16,547 nt of DNA from an uncultured Sutterella sp. (GCA_905194315.1 CAJJRX010000038.1:1-16547); one strand, 5' to 3'; positions 1-7,198 are shown, numbered from the stretch's first letter. The notes: a model not told the origin generated them from the sequence alone. Translations and numbers: made by a program.

Positions 1-51
1 CTGGTATGGTCATACTTTTTCTCCAAGAGGTGTCCAAGATTTCCATACCAG
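1..51. repeat. Imperfectly explained inverted repeat at window start
   Basis: CTGGTATGG at 1-9 is the exact reverse complement of CCATACCAG at 43-51, separated by 33 bases. Nested in the left arm is the short palindrome GTATGGTCATAC at 4-15 (5-bp arms, 2-base centre). No T-tract follows either arm, so this does not look like a terminator. The context further left is not visible. It may be an operator or part of a leader or gene beyond the window edge; function unknown. Confidence 0.35.
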
Positions 52-61
52 TTCACGGATA

Positions 62-95
62 AGATACAAAAAAGGCCACCCTGAGGTGACCTTTT
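62..95 (-). terminator. Rho-independent terminator of rplM-rpsI
   Basis: Bases 71-80 pair with 85-94 around a 4-base loop: a 10-bp stem with one position that is a G-U pair in the minus-strand transcript. Reading the minus strand, the stem is followed by a run of six T. It lies about 75 bases after the rpsI stop. A second hairpin, GGGGCTCC (103-110) with GGAGCCCC (117-124), sits between the stop codon and this terminator and may protect the 3' end. Confidence 0.85.
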
Positions 96-167
96 CTGTT
101 CGGGGGCTCCCTGAGCGGAGCCCCGGAGTCGCAGCAGCAACTCTGCGCGAAGCGTAACCTGAACTGA

Positions 168-560
168 TTAGCGCTTGGAGAACTGCTTGGCGCGACGGGC
201 CTTGTGCAGACCGACCTTCTTACGTTCGACTTCACGAGCGTCGCGGGTCACGAGACCGGCGTTGGAGAGGACGGACTTCAGACCGGAATCATAGTCGATC
301 AGAGCGCGGGTGATACCGTGACGGATAGCACCGGCCTGGCCGGATTCACCGCCGCCGGAAACGTTGACCATGATGTCGAACGTTTCGACGTTTTCAGTCA
401 GCTGAAGGGGCTGCATGACGATCATGCGACCCGTTTCGCGGTGGAAATACTGGTCCAGCTCACGGCCGTTGATGACGATCTTACCCGTACCACGCTTGAT
501 GAACACGCGAGCGACGGAGCTCTTGCGACGGCCCGTGCCGTAATTGTAGTTACCAATCAT
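168..560 (-). CDS. rpsI: 30S ribosomal protein S9
   Basis: Protein S9 of the small ribosomal subunit; its C-terminal tail reaches the P-site tRNA. The 130-residue product begins MIGNYNYGTGRRKSS, carries the family signature GGGESGQAGAIRHGI at residues 69-83, and ends in the usual basic tail ARRAKQFSKR. An upstream in-frame TTG would add two residues, but the ATG at 558-560 is chosen because an excellent Shine-Dalgarno, AGGAAGG (568-574), sits 7 bases before it and because the family normally starts MIGN. It lies 18 bases downstream of rplM and is co-transcribed with it, the conserved bacterial order. Length and residues look fully normal. Confidence 0.97.
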   Translation of the reverse strand: MIGNYNYGTGRRKSSVARVFIKRGTGKIVINGRELDQYFHRETGRMIVMQPLQLTENVETFDIMVNVSGGGESGQAGAIRHGITRALIDYDSGLKSVLSNAGLVTRDAREVERKKVGLHKARRAKQFSKR

Positions 561-578
561 TTTCAAGCCTTCCTGAGA

Positions 579-1007
579 TTAGAGGTCCAACACTTTGGGC
601 TGCTGAGCGGTATGGGGATGTTCAGCACCGGCGTAGATCTTGAGCTTCTTGATCATAGCGTAGCCGAGCGGTCCCTTCGGGAGCATACCCTTGACAGCGA
701 TTTCGAGAGCACGGCCGGGATGCTTTTCCTGCATTTCACGGAACGTGGTTTCGTAAATACCGCCGGGGTAGCCGGTATGACGGTAGTACGTCTTCTTACC
801 AGCCTTTTCAGCAGACAGAACGAGCTTGTCAGCATTGATAACAACGATAAAATCACCCGTGTCAACGTGCGGAGTGAATTCGGGCTTGTGCTTGCCACGA
901 AGGCGCAGAGCGATTTCGCTAGCGAGGCGGCCGAGCACCTTATCACTGGCATCGACCACAAACCAGTCGCGCTTAACCTCAAGCGGCTTGGCCGAGAAGG
1001 TCTTCAT
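579..1007 (-). CDS. rplM: 50S ribosomal protein L13
   Basis: Protein L13, an early-assembly protein of the large subunit. The 142-residue product begins MKTFSAKPLEVKRDWFVVDA and holds the typical core: GKHKPEFTPHVDTGDFIVVIN (residues 38-58), YYRHTGYPGGIYETTF (74-89) and VKGMLPKGPLGYAMIKKLK (105-123). A GTG three codons upstream (1014-1016) is open, but it is part of the Shine-Dalgarno AGGTG, so the ATG at 1005-1007 is the start; this also matches family length. It is the first gene of the rplM-rpsI operon. In E. coli L13 represses its own operon through the mRNA leader; the leader here is long enough for this, but no matching structure was established. Confidence 0.97.
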   Translation of the reverse strand: MKTFSAKPLEVKRDWFVVDASDKVLGRLASEIALRLRGKHKPEFTPHVDTGDFIVVINADKLVLSAEKAGKKTYYRHTGYPGGIYETTFREMQEKHPGRALEIAVKGMLPKGPLGYAMIKKLKIYAGAEHPHTAQQPKVLDL

Positions 1008-1190
1008 TGCGTTCACCTAATATAAGTAAATGCTCATAAACATGCTGTTTCCGGATGGCGCCGTGGTTTCTCGTGTTTTCCCGTTGAGAAAGCCGCAGAT
1101 CATGTTTATTTGCGAAAAACAAAACAAATGCGAACCTGCTTCCGGGGATATCACCTTGTGACATCAAAACCCACTCAAAGCGGATTCGCG

Positions 1191-1218
1191 ATCTTAACTG
1201 ATATCTAACCAAGCTCAA
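1191..1218 (-). promoter_or_regulatory. Candidate sigma-70 promoter P1 for rplM-rpsI
   Basis: On the minus strand TTGAGC (1213-1218) and TAAGAT (1191-1196) are 16 bases apart, giving a transcript start near 1184 and a leader of about 175 bases. The bases just after the -10 box are CGCGAATC, a GC-rich discriminator of the kind linked with stringent control of ribosomal genes. The same -10 and discriminator recur 93 bases upstream in P2. Confidence 0.45.
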
Positions 1219-1283
1219 TGTCTGCGGCGCCAGTGGAAAATAGATGGGGTAAGCAATCCGCAAAAAGCAAAGTTAGATTCGCG

Positions 1284-1312
1284 ATTTTAATGGAACTCAG
1301 TGCAATTGTCTA
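1284..1312 (-). promoter_or_regulatory. Candidate sigma-70 promoter P2 for rplM-rpsI
   Basis: On the minus strand TAGACA (1307-1312, 5/6 to consensus) and TAAAAT (1284-1289, 5/6) are 17 bases apart, the ideal spacing. The discriminator CGCGAATC is identical to that of P1. Predicted start is near 1277, about 270 bases before rplM. This is the better of the two matches. Confidence 0.5.
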
Positions 1313-1516
1313 GGTGCAGAGGCAGATTTTTTCACACTTCCCGCACACAATCCGGTTTTCTTCTCACTGTGCTTTCGAAATGCCGGCTGCATCCGGTTAA
1401 ACGATTATGCTGATGGCGGTTGCGGTGGCACAACAGCACCCCGCTTAGTTCGGCAGGACGCCGGCGAGTAGGAGAAAATGCCTCTTACAGACTTGTAGGA
1501 TTTGAAGGAAATTCCA

Positions 1517-2632
1517 ATGCAAACCGAAGACATCATCAGAGAGTTCATTGAAATCGTTTCCGTTCCCTCTTTCAGCCGGAATGAGAGAGCGGTCTGCGAC
1601 CTGCTCAAAGCCAAGCTGGAAGCGATCGGACTCACAGTGCGCGAGGACGATGCCGCTGAAAAACTCGGCGGCAACACGGGAAACCTTATCGCCACTCTGG
1701 AGGGCGCACCAGGTGCCACGCCGGTGCTTTTCTCGAATCACATGGACCGCGTCCCCAACACAGGCCGTATCGGTTGTGTAGTCGACTCCGAGCAGGGACT
1801 GATCCGCAGTGACGGCACCACGATTCTCGGTGCTGACGATGCGGCAGGACTGGTGGCCATTCTTGACGCAGTGCGTGAACTCAAAGCCTCCGGCGAACCG
1901 CATGCGCCCGTCGAAGTCGTTTTCACAGTGAGCGAAGAAATCGGTCTGGACGGAGCCAGCGCGCTGGATATGTCCTCGCTCAAAGCACGCTGCGCCTATC
2001 TCATCGACAGTCCGGGGCGGGTTGGTCGCCTGATTAATGAGGCGCCGACAATCTGCGGTATTGAGGTTACGGTGCACGGACGAAGTGCGCATGCGGGCAC
2101 AGAACCGGAAAAAGGGCTCAATGCCATCAAAGTGGCTGCTGATGCCCTTTACCACCTTCCTGAGGGCCGGATTTCCCCGAGAGTCACCTCCAACTTCGGC
2201 ATCATCAACGCCGGCAAAGCCACCAATGTGGTGTGTGACCGCGTGAAACTGCTTGGCGAAGCCCGCGGAACTGACGAAAAAGCGCTCAACGAATACCTCG
2301 AGCTTGTTCGCAGTGTTTTTGCCCGGACAGCGGAGAAATACGAGACGGAAATCGAGGTTTCAATTAAAAAATCCTGCCTGAGTTTTTCTCTCGGTGAGCA
2401 GGAACCCGTAATCCGGCTGGCGCTCAGTGCGATGGAAAAACTCGGCATCACGCCGGAAATCCGCTCGTCGGGCGGCGCAAGCGACGGCAACGTCTTCAAT
2501 GCCAAAGGCATGCCTGCTGCCGTGCTCGGTGCCGGTTACTTTGCTAATCACACCAAAAACGAGCATGTCTACTATGAGGACATCGCACTGTGCAGCCGTC
2601 TGCTGCAGCAGATTGCGAAGGAAGCGCTTTAA
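1517..2632 (+). CDS. PepT-like M20 family zinc metallopeptidase
   Basis: A 371-residue cytoplasmic enzyme of the M20/M28 di-zinc peptidase clan, closest in pattern to the PepT-like group (peptidase T-like tripeptidases or aminoacylase relatives). The metal ligands expected for the family are visible: HMD (His75, Asp77), GADDAAG (107-108 region), the catalytic Glu pair SEE (Glu140-Glu141), IDS (Asp164) and His345 in ANHTKNEH. The dimerisation domain is marked by HGRSAHAGTEPEKGLNAI (residues 187-204). A TTG five codons upstream is open, but AAGGA at 1505-1509 with good spacing favours the ATG at 1517. It stands alone, divergent from rplM and convergent with glpD. The exact substrate cannot be read from sequence; M20 enzymes also include deacylases. 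Confidence 0.88.
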   Translation: MQTEDIIREFIEIVSVPSFSRNERAVCDLLKAKLEAIGLTVREDDAAEKLGGNTGNLIATLEGAPGATPVLFSNHMDRVPNTGRIGCVVDSEQGLIRSDGTTILGADDAAGLVAILDAVRELKASGEPHAPVEVVFTVSEEIGLDGASALDMSSLKARCAYLIDSPGRVGRLINEAPTICGIEVTVHGRSAHAGTEPEKGLNAIKVAADALYHLPEGRISPRVTSNFGIINAGKATNVVCDRVKLLGEARGTDEKALNEYLELVRSVFARTAEKYETEIEVSIKKSCLSFSLGEQEPVIRLALSAMEKLGITPEIRSSGGASDGNVFNAKGMPAAVLGAGYFANHTKNEHVYYEDIALCSRLLQQIAKEAL

Positions 2633-2640
2633 AGACGCAT

Positions 2641-2697
2641 AAAAAATGCCGGACAGAGACCGCTTCAGAACGGTTTCTCTCCGGCAATTCTGTTTTT
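2641..2697. terminator. Bidirectional terminator between the peptidase gene and glpD
   Basis: GCCGG (2648-2652) pairs with CCGGC (2681-2685), with an inner CCG/CGG helix and AGAGA/TCTCT extension. A T-run follows on the plus strand (2693-2697), and six A at 2641-2646 give a T-run on the minus strand, so it can serve both convergent units. A second hairpin without a T-tract (CAGGCGG 2702-2708 with CCGCCTG 2727-2733, inner CCGG pairs) lies between it and the glpD stop. Confidence 0.75.
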
Positions 2698-2749
2698 GCG
2701 GCAGGCGGCGCCGGATCTGAACCGGTCCGCCTGTACGCACAGCAGACTG

Positions 2750-4363
2750 TTATTTGTCAGCCTTGGCGGTCTCTACGACCTCCTCAACCACTTCAACCTC
2801 TGCTGCAGGCTCCTCAGCCTTCACCGGTTCAGCCTCTTTGGCAGGCTCTACGGCTTCGACCGGCGCCTCTTCAGCGGGAGCTTCTTCAGCAACCGGGCGG
2901 ACGTATTCAACACCGGCGAGCGCAGCTTCCACCACGGGACGCAGTGCTTCGGTACGGGCGAAATTCATCTGGCCGAGGCGCAGACGGCGGAAGAGCACGT
3001 CATCAGCCGTACGGGCAAATTCGTAGTCACGGCAGTAGACCGCATACTTGTAGACTTCCGCATCAGCAGCATCGGAGGCCTCCGCAGCGATTTCCAGCTT
3101 TTCCGGATCGAACTCGGGGTTCTTGAAAATCGGCAGATCATACGTCACGCAAAGACGCGGCGGAATCAGATGGTAGGATGTGGCCACCTGCATGGCGTGT
3201 TCGGCCATCTTACGGTAGGCCGTCCACTTGCCGCCGGTCACAGTGATCATATTGCCGAATTCCGGAATCACGGAGTGTTCGCGGGAAACTTTGGCGGTAG
3301 AGCCGGCGGAGCCGGTGGCTGCCGGATTGTAAAGCGGACGCAGACCTGCGAACGTTGCCTTCACGTCGGCACGGGTGATCGGCTTTTCAAGATAGCCGGA
3401 GGCCGTTTCAATCATGAAGCTGATTTCTTCTTCACTCACTTCGGGATTGAAGTCAGCTTCCTTCTGTTCAACGTCCGTCGTACCGACGAGAAGCATGCCA
3501 TGCCAGGGAATGGCAAAGAGCACACGACCGTCACGGGTCTTCGGGATCAGCATGCCCGTATCGCCGGGCATGAAGGATTTGTCGAGCAGAATGTGCGAGC
3601 CGCGGGACACACGCACCAGCGTGGCAGCCTCAGGATCAACCAGACGGCGGATCCGGTCAACCCAGGCGCCGGCAGCGTTGAAGACCATCTTCGTGCGGAT
3701 CGTGAATTCCTCACCCGTATCCTTGTCCTGCGCCTTCACGGCACGGATGGTACCGCTTTCATAAACCATACCGGTCACAGGCATGTAGTTAAGCGGCACT
3801 GCCCCGTGTTCAAATGCGGTACGCATCAGAGCAATATCAAGACGGGCGTCGTCAAACTGACCGTCATAGAATTTCACACCGCCCATCAGACCTTCAGGCT
3901 TCACACCGGGAAGCGCTTCGAGCGTTTTTTCGCGCGACAGCGAAGAAGTACGGCCAATACCGTAACCGCCGTAGGTCATGGCGGCATAAATGCCGAGACC
4001 GACGGTGTAGAACTCGCGTTCACCCTGCTTGTAGCACGGCAGGATGAAAGGCTTGGAATGAACAAGGTGCGGTGCATTCTTGATCAGGATGCGACGTTCC
4101 TTGAGTGCTTCACGCACCAGACCCCAGTCACGGGGATTCTTCATGTAGCGAACGCCGCCATGAATCAGCTTCGTCGAGCGGGAAGACGTACCGGCGGCGA
4201 AGTCCTGCGCCTCCAGCAATACCGTCTTCAGGCCGCGCGAAGCCGCATCAACCGCAATACCTGTGCCCGTTGCGCCACCACCGATCACGACAACGTCCCA
4301 GACGGTGTCTTCACGAAGTTTGGCGAGCATCTCCTCGCGCACGATTGGTTTTAATTCTGTCAT
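2750..4363 (-). CDS. glpD: Aerobic glycerol-3-phosphate dehydrogenase with acidic tail
   Basis: FAD-dependent enzyme that oxidises sn-glycerol-3-phosphate to dihydroxyacetone phosphate at the inner membrane and passes electrons to quinone. The 537-residue protein has the FAD dinucleotide fold WDVVVIGGGATGTGIAVDAASRG (residues 22-44), the GTSSRSTKLIHGGVRY block (58-73), and VTGGKWTAYRKMAE (375-388), with a C-terminal domain containing the RRLRLGQMNF segment (459-468). The start is the ATG at 4361-4363, one base after the glpK TGA, so translation is probably coupled; the ribosome binding site is weak. Odd: residues 491-537 form a low-complexity Glu/Ala/Pro/Val tail ending TAKADK that typical GlpD lacks. 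The catalytic part appears complete. Confidence 0.95.
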   Translation of the reverse strand: MTELKPIVREEMLAKLREDTVWDVVVIGGGATGTGIAVDAASRGLKTVLLEAQDFAAGTSSRSTKLIHGGVRYMKNPRDWGLVREALKERRILIKNAPHLVHSKPFILPCYKQGEREFYTVGLGIYAAMTYGGYGIGRTSSLSREKTLEALPGVKPEGLMGGVKFYDGQFDDARLDIALMRTAFEHGAVPLNYMPVTGMVYESGTIRAVKAQDKDTGEEFTIRTKMVFNAAGAWVDRIRRLVDPEAATLVRVSRGSHILLDKSFMPGDTGMLIPKTRDGRVLFAIPWHGMLLVGTTDVEQKEADFNPEVSEEEISFMIETASGYLEKPITRADVKATFAGLRPLYNPAATGSAGSTAKVSREHSVIPEFGNMITVTGGKWTAYRKMAEHAMQVATSYHLIPPRLCVTYDLPIFKNPEFDPEKLEIAAEASDAADAEVYKYAVYCRDYEFARTADDVLFRRLRLGQMNFARTEALRPVVEAALAGVEYVRPVAEEAPAEEAPVEAVEPAKEAEPVKAEEPAAEVEVVEEVVETAKADK

Positions 4364-4364
4364 C

Positions 4365-5855
4365 TCACTTATCCCAGTTTCTGGCCCGGCCCACTGCACG
4401 AGACCATTGGTTCATCAAAAAGACCTTTCGATCCTCGCTCATTGCTGGTTCGAACACACGGTCAATTTCCCAGAGTGAGGCGATATCCTCGCACTTACCC
4501 CAAACGCCGGTTGCTAAACCAGCAAGCGTCGCTGCGCCGAGTGCCGTCGTCTCGGTCACAACCGGGCGGACAACAGGAACTCCCGTAATGTCCGCCTGAA
4601 ATTGCATCAGCAGATTGTTCTGACATGCACCGCCGTCAACACGAAGTTCCTTGAGCGGCATGCCCGAGTCAAGCTGCATAGCCTCAAGCACTTCCGCACA
4701 CTGGAAAGCAATCCCTTCCAGTGCCGCGCGGGCTATGTGCGCTCGCGTGGAGCCGCGGGTAAGCCCGATGATCATCCCGCGCGCATAGGTATCCCAGTGC
4801 GGAGCCCCGAGTCCGACAAACGCCGGTACCACATAAACCCCGCCGTTATCCTCAACCTCATTGGCAAGGCGTTCAATTTCGGCTGCAGAGTTGAAAAACT
4901 GCAGACCGTCACGCAGCCACTGCACCACAGCGCCTGCCACGAAAACCGACCCTTCGAGGGCGTACTGCATTTTTGCGCCCGAGAGCTGCCAGACCACGGT
5001 CGAAATCAGACGGTGCACGCTCTGACGGGGTTTGTCACCGACATTCATCAGCAGGAATCCGCCCGTGCCGTAGGTGTTTTTGGTCACACCGGGCTCGTAG
5101 CACGCCTGTCCGAAGCTGGCTGCCTGCTGGTCGCCTGCAACACCGGCAATCGGGATCTCCCGGCCGAGCCACTCGGCATCGGCCATACCGACGACGCCGG
5201 AGCTGGGCACAATTTCCGGGAGAAGCTGCTGAGGAATATTGAAAATCCCCAGAATCTCATCATCCCACTGCCCGGTTCTCAGATTGCACAGAAGCGTACG
5301 GGAGGCATTGGTGATATCCGTCGCATGCACCCGTCCCTTTGTCAGGTTCCAGATCAGCCATGAGTCAACCGTCCCGAATGCCAGCTCTCCGCGCTCGGCG
5401 CGCTGCTGACTGCCAGGAATATGATCGAGGATCCAGCGGATCTTGGTCGCTGAGAAATAGGGGTCAATTCGAAGCCCGGTCTTCTCGCGCATGAGCACTT
5501 CAAAGCCGCGTTTCTGCAGCTCCATGCACATACCGGAAGTACGCCGGTCCTGCCAGACGATGGCGGGGGCAATAGGTACCCCGGTCTTACGATCCCAGAT
5601 GACAGTTGTTTCGCGCTGATTCGTTACACCGATCCCGGCGATTTCGGCTGCGCTGATACCGGCCTTGAGCAAGCAACCGCGTGCTGTCGCGATCTGGCTG
5701 CGCCATATTTCCATGGCATCGTGCTCGACCCATCCCGGCTGGGGATAGTGTTGAGAAAACTCAGCCCGTTCCATCGCAACGACCTGGGCTTTTTCATTGA
5801 AGAGAATCGCCCGGGAGCTTGTCGTTCCTTGATCAAGCGCTAGTACATACTTCAT
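4365..5855 (-). CDS. glpK: Glycerol kinase
   Basis: Cytoplasmic FGGY-family kinase that phosphorylates glycerol with ATP to give glycerol-3-phosphate, the substrate of the next gene. The 496-residue protein has the N-terminal phosphate loop ALDQGTTSSR (residues 6-15), glycerol-binding QRE (80-82) and Tyr133, the catalytic Asp in GDQQAA (Asp241), and the FGGY signature regions (YFSATKIRWILD at 133-144; GMIIGLTRGSTRAHIARAALEG at 360-381). The start at ATG 5853-5855 is set by AGGTGGAG five bases upstream. First gene of a two-gene operon; no glpF or glpR is in view. The loop that binds fructose-1,6-bisphosphate in E. coli (GGKGGTR) is not conserved here (EWLGRE before IPIAGVAGDQQ). Confidence 0.96.
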   Translation of the reverse strand: MKYVLALDQGTTSSRAILFNEKAQVVAMERAEFSQHYPQPGWVEHDAMEIWRSQIATARGCLLKAGISAAEIAGIGVTNQRETTVIWDRKTGVPIAPAIVWQDRRTSGMCMELQKRGFEVLMREKTGLRIDPYFSATKIRWILDHIPGSQQRAERGELAFGTVDSWLIWNLTKGRVHATDITNASRTLLCNLRTGQWDDEILGIFNIPQQLLPEIVPSSGVVGMADAEWLGREIPIAGVAGDQQAASFGQACYEPGVTKNTYGTGGFLLMNVGDKPRQSVHRLISTVVWQLSGAKMQYALEGSVFVAGAVVQWLRDGLQFFNSAAEIERLANEVEDNGGVYVVPAFVGLGAPHWDTYARGMIIGLTRGSTRAHIARAALEGIAFQCAEVLEAMQLDSGMPLKELRVDGGACQNNLLMQFQADITGVPVVRPVVTETTALGAATLAGLATGVWGKCEDIASLWEIDRVFEPAMSEDRKVFLMNQWSRAVGRARNWDK

Positions 5856-6153
5856 CGGATCTCCACCTTTAGGGTCTGACGCTTCGGTAGAACCGTGGCA
5901 AGCTGGCGGAGGAAACATAAACAACACTTCCAGGACCGTCTGTCAACGGAGCATCTAGGCATACATAACCCATTTTTTGAGTTTAGCCAAAATAGGACTT
6001 TCTGCATAGATGCACAAGTTGCAAAGTCAGCGCCTTTTGCCTTTGCTCAAGGGAAACGCGCGTCTAAACACTTTTCCGGCACGGTTGATGTCACACGAAA
6101 ACAACTCTTTGTCGTGAATCCGCCGTCCGGAGAATCCGTCCTATTACACACAG
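5856..6153 (-). promoter_or_regulatory. glpK upstream region, promoter candidates
   Basis: About 380 bases separate glpK from the next gene; the terminator of that gene ends near 6154, so the glpK promoter must lie in 5856-6153. Two weak candidates are visible on the minus strand: a perfect TTGACA at 5941-5946 with only a poor -10 (TGTTTA at 5918-5923, 17 bases away), and TTGTGC (6012-6017) 17 bases from TATTTT (5989-5994). A strong -35 with a poor -10 would fit an activated or repressed glp promoter, but I could not identify a GlpR or CRP site with confidence. Confidence 0.3.
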
Positions 6154-6186
6154 AAAAAAAGGTGAAGAACTCGAAAGCTCCTCACC
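6154..6186 (-). terminator. Terminator with UUCG tetraloop
   Basis: Reading the minus strand, an 11-bp stem (6176-6186 with 6161-6171, two G-U pairs) closes a TTCG loop (6172-6175) and is followed directly by seven T (6160-6154). UUCG is an exceptionally stable RNA tetraloop. It ends transcription about 50 bases after the stop of the Arg-rich protein gene and separates it from glpK. Confidence 0.92.
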
Positions 6187-6235
6187 CTTGCTTTGTCATT
6201 CGCAGAGATTGTAGCGAAAACCTAAGCAGATTGTC

Positions 6236-6913
6236 TTACTTCGAAGCGGGTTCGGGCTCTTTTTCCGCCTCAGAACCGGCTTCATCGCAGCCGCAATCCG
6301 CGTCAGCTTCACCCGCCGGACACTCTTCATCCTCATCATCAAAAGGATCGAGCGTCACGTCGTCGGCAGCCGTTTCCGCACTTTCAGGCTCCTCAGAAGG
6401 TTCTGCCTCCTGCTTTTTGCCCTTGAGCAGCAGACTCGACTGAATCAGAAGGCGCAGTGCGGAATTGACAGCTTCTGCATTTTCAAAATAATCCGCCACA
6501 TCCGGATCCAGATGCACAATGCCCTGCTTGGCAAAATCCGAACGGTCAGCGTAGCGGCGCGTTTCCAGAGCACGGGCACGCGGGCCGGAACGCACACCGA
6601 AACGCTCGCGGCGCTCACCGGGATGACGGCGGTCAGAACGGCGGGAATCACGGTCGAAGCGACGGCGGTCGCCAAACTCACGGCGATCAGAGCGGTCACC
6701 GAATTCGCGGCGATCAGAGCGATCGCCAAATTCACGACGACCGGAGCGGTCACCGAACTCGCGACGGTCGGAACGGTCGCCGAACTCACGGCGATCCGAA
6801 CGGTCATCGCGTCCGAACGGGCGGCGTTCACCGCGATCAGCGCGGTCCGGGCGACCTTCGCCGCCAAAGGGAGCGCGATGCGAGCCCCCGTTTCTCCAAG
6901 GTTTACGTTCCAT
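6236..6913 (-). CDS. Hypothetical Arg-rich repeat protein with acidic tail
   Basis: A 225-residue protein I do not recognise. Residues 1-125 are strongly basic and disorder-prone, with five 9-residue repeats of the form DRSDRREFG (about 38-82). Residues 126-165 look folded: FAKQGIVHLDPDVADYFENAEAVNSALRLLI, probably a short strand and two helices. Residues 166-225 are highly acidic (DPFDDEDEECPAGEADADCGCDEAG). Arg/Gly/Asp/Ser-rich tracts like these are common in RNA-binding proteins, but no RNA-binding domain is visible, so that role is inference. The frame is supported by the well-placed terminator downstream and by codon variation that preserves the amino-acid repeat. The start at ATG 6911-6913 has a weak purine-rich ribosome site. 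It is divergent from the HPF-like gene. Confidence 0.75.
   Translation of the reverse strand: MERKPWRNGGSHRAPFGGEGRPDRADRGERRPFGRDDRSDRREFGDRSDRREFGDRSGRREFGDRSDRREFGDRSDRREFGDRRRFDRDSRRSDRRHPGERRERFGVRSGPRARALETRRYADRSDFAKQGIVHLDPDVADYFENAEAVNSALRLLIQSSLLLKGKKQEAEPSEEPESAETAADDVTLDPFDDEDEECPAGEADADCGCDEAGSEAEKEPEPASK
6666..6800 (-). repeat. Five tandem 27-bp repeats inside the Arg-rich gene
   Basis: Five direct copies of a 27-base unit, each coding for one 9-residue RSDRREFGD repeat. Copies differ mostly at third codon positions. Copies 1, 3 and 5 share CGT (Arg) and GGC (Gly) codons at two places where copies 2 and 4 share CGC and GGT, which points to duplication of a 54-base pair unit. 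Not CRISPR: there are no unique spacers and the repeats are in frame. Confidence 0.9.
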
Positions 6914-7198
6914 TATTTTCTCTTTCAGAAATCAGTAGTATGTTGACGGGCTCTCGGGCGGGAGTACTGAAAACAGACCGCCTGATATGGCGAAAAATTT
7001 TAAGATTAAACCGTCTATGCCGCCCTAAAAGTGAGCACATTTTACAGTGAAAAACGATTTCTCTAAGGGTTAACCCAAAGAGTTTGTGCATTTTCACTCA
7101 AATATCTATAGACTAGAAGTAAGGACAGAGGTGATTGAGAAGTACTCCCAGTGCGCTTCGGTTCCATAACTCATACACAACAATAAAGAGAGGTGTCT
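6914..7198. promoter_or_regulatory. Divergent intergenic region with hpf-like gene promoter
   Basis: About 285 bases between divergent genes. On the plus strand TTGTGC (7086-7091) and TATAGA (7109-7114) are 17 bases apart and could drive the HPF-like gene, leaving a leader of about 80 bases. A perfect 10-base palindrome GGGTTAACCC lies at 7067-7076, just upstream of that -35 box, a possible operator. No clear promoter was found for the minus-strand gene. No sigma-54 type -24/-12 pair is evident. Confidence 0.35.

Larger units (their letters stand above)
1008..1516. other. Intergenic region between rplM and the peptidase gene
   Basis: About 509 bases between divergent genes. The left part is the rplM leader, with a possible weak hairpin (TTTCTC 1067-1072 with GAGAAA 1086-1091), then promoters P1 and P2. 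The right part (about 1313-1503) must drive the peptidase gene, but I see no convincing -35/-10 pair on the plus strand. Open frames here are short and lack ribosome binding sites, so I call no gene. Confidence 0.6.

Noticed and set aside
204..1025. Open frame on the plus strand opposite rplM-rpsI
   Set aside because: It spans two conserved ribosomal genes and their gap; a by-product of codon use, not a gene.
979..1263. Minus-strand open frame upstream of rplM
   Set aside because: It covers the promoter and leader of rplM, overlaps the rplM start and has no family pattern.
2696..4354. Long open frame on the plus strand opposite glpD (552 codons)
   Set aside because: It mirrors glpD; the translation has no recognisable family, is His/Arg/Gly-rich as expected from the complement of a GC-rich gene, and lacks a ribosome site.
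4602..5363. Open frame opposite glpK
   Set aside because: Lies wholly within a well-conserved glycerol kinase gene and has no family features.
6666..6800. CRISPR array
   Set aside because: Repeats are contiguous without spacers and code in frame for a peptide repeat; no cas genes nearby.
6445..6946. Ala/Thr/Val-rich open frames in the other frames of the Arg-rich gene
   Set aside because: They arise because the 27-base repeat is open in several frames. The chosen frame has the folded segment, the acidic tail, and the terminator at the right distance.
6903..7097. Minus-strand 64-codon open frame upstream of the Arg-rich gene
   Set aside because: Overlaps the start of that gene, has no ribosome site and no recognisable pattern; lies in the divergent regulatory region.
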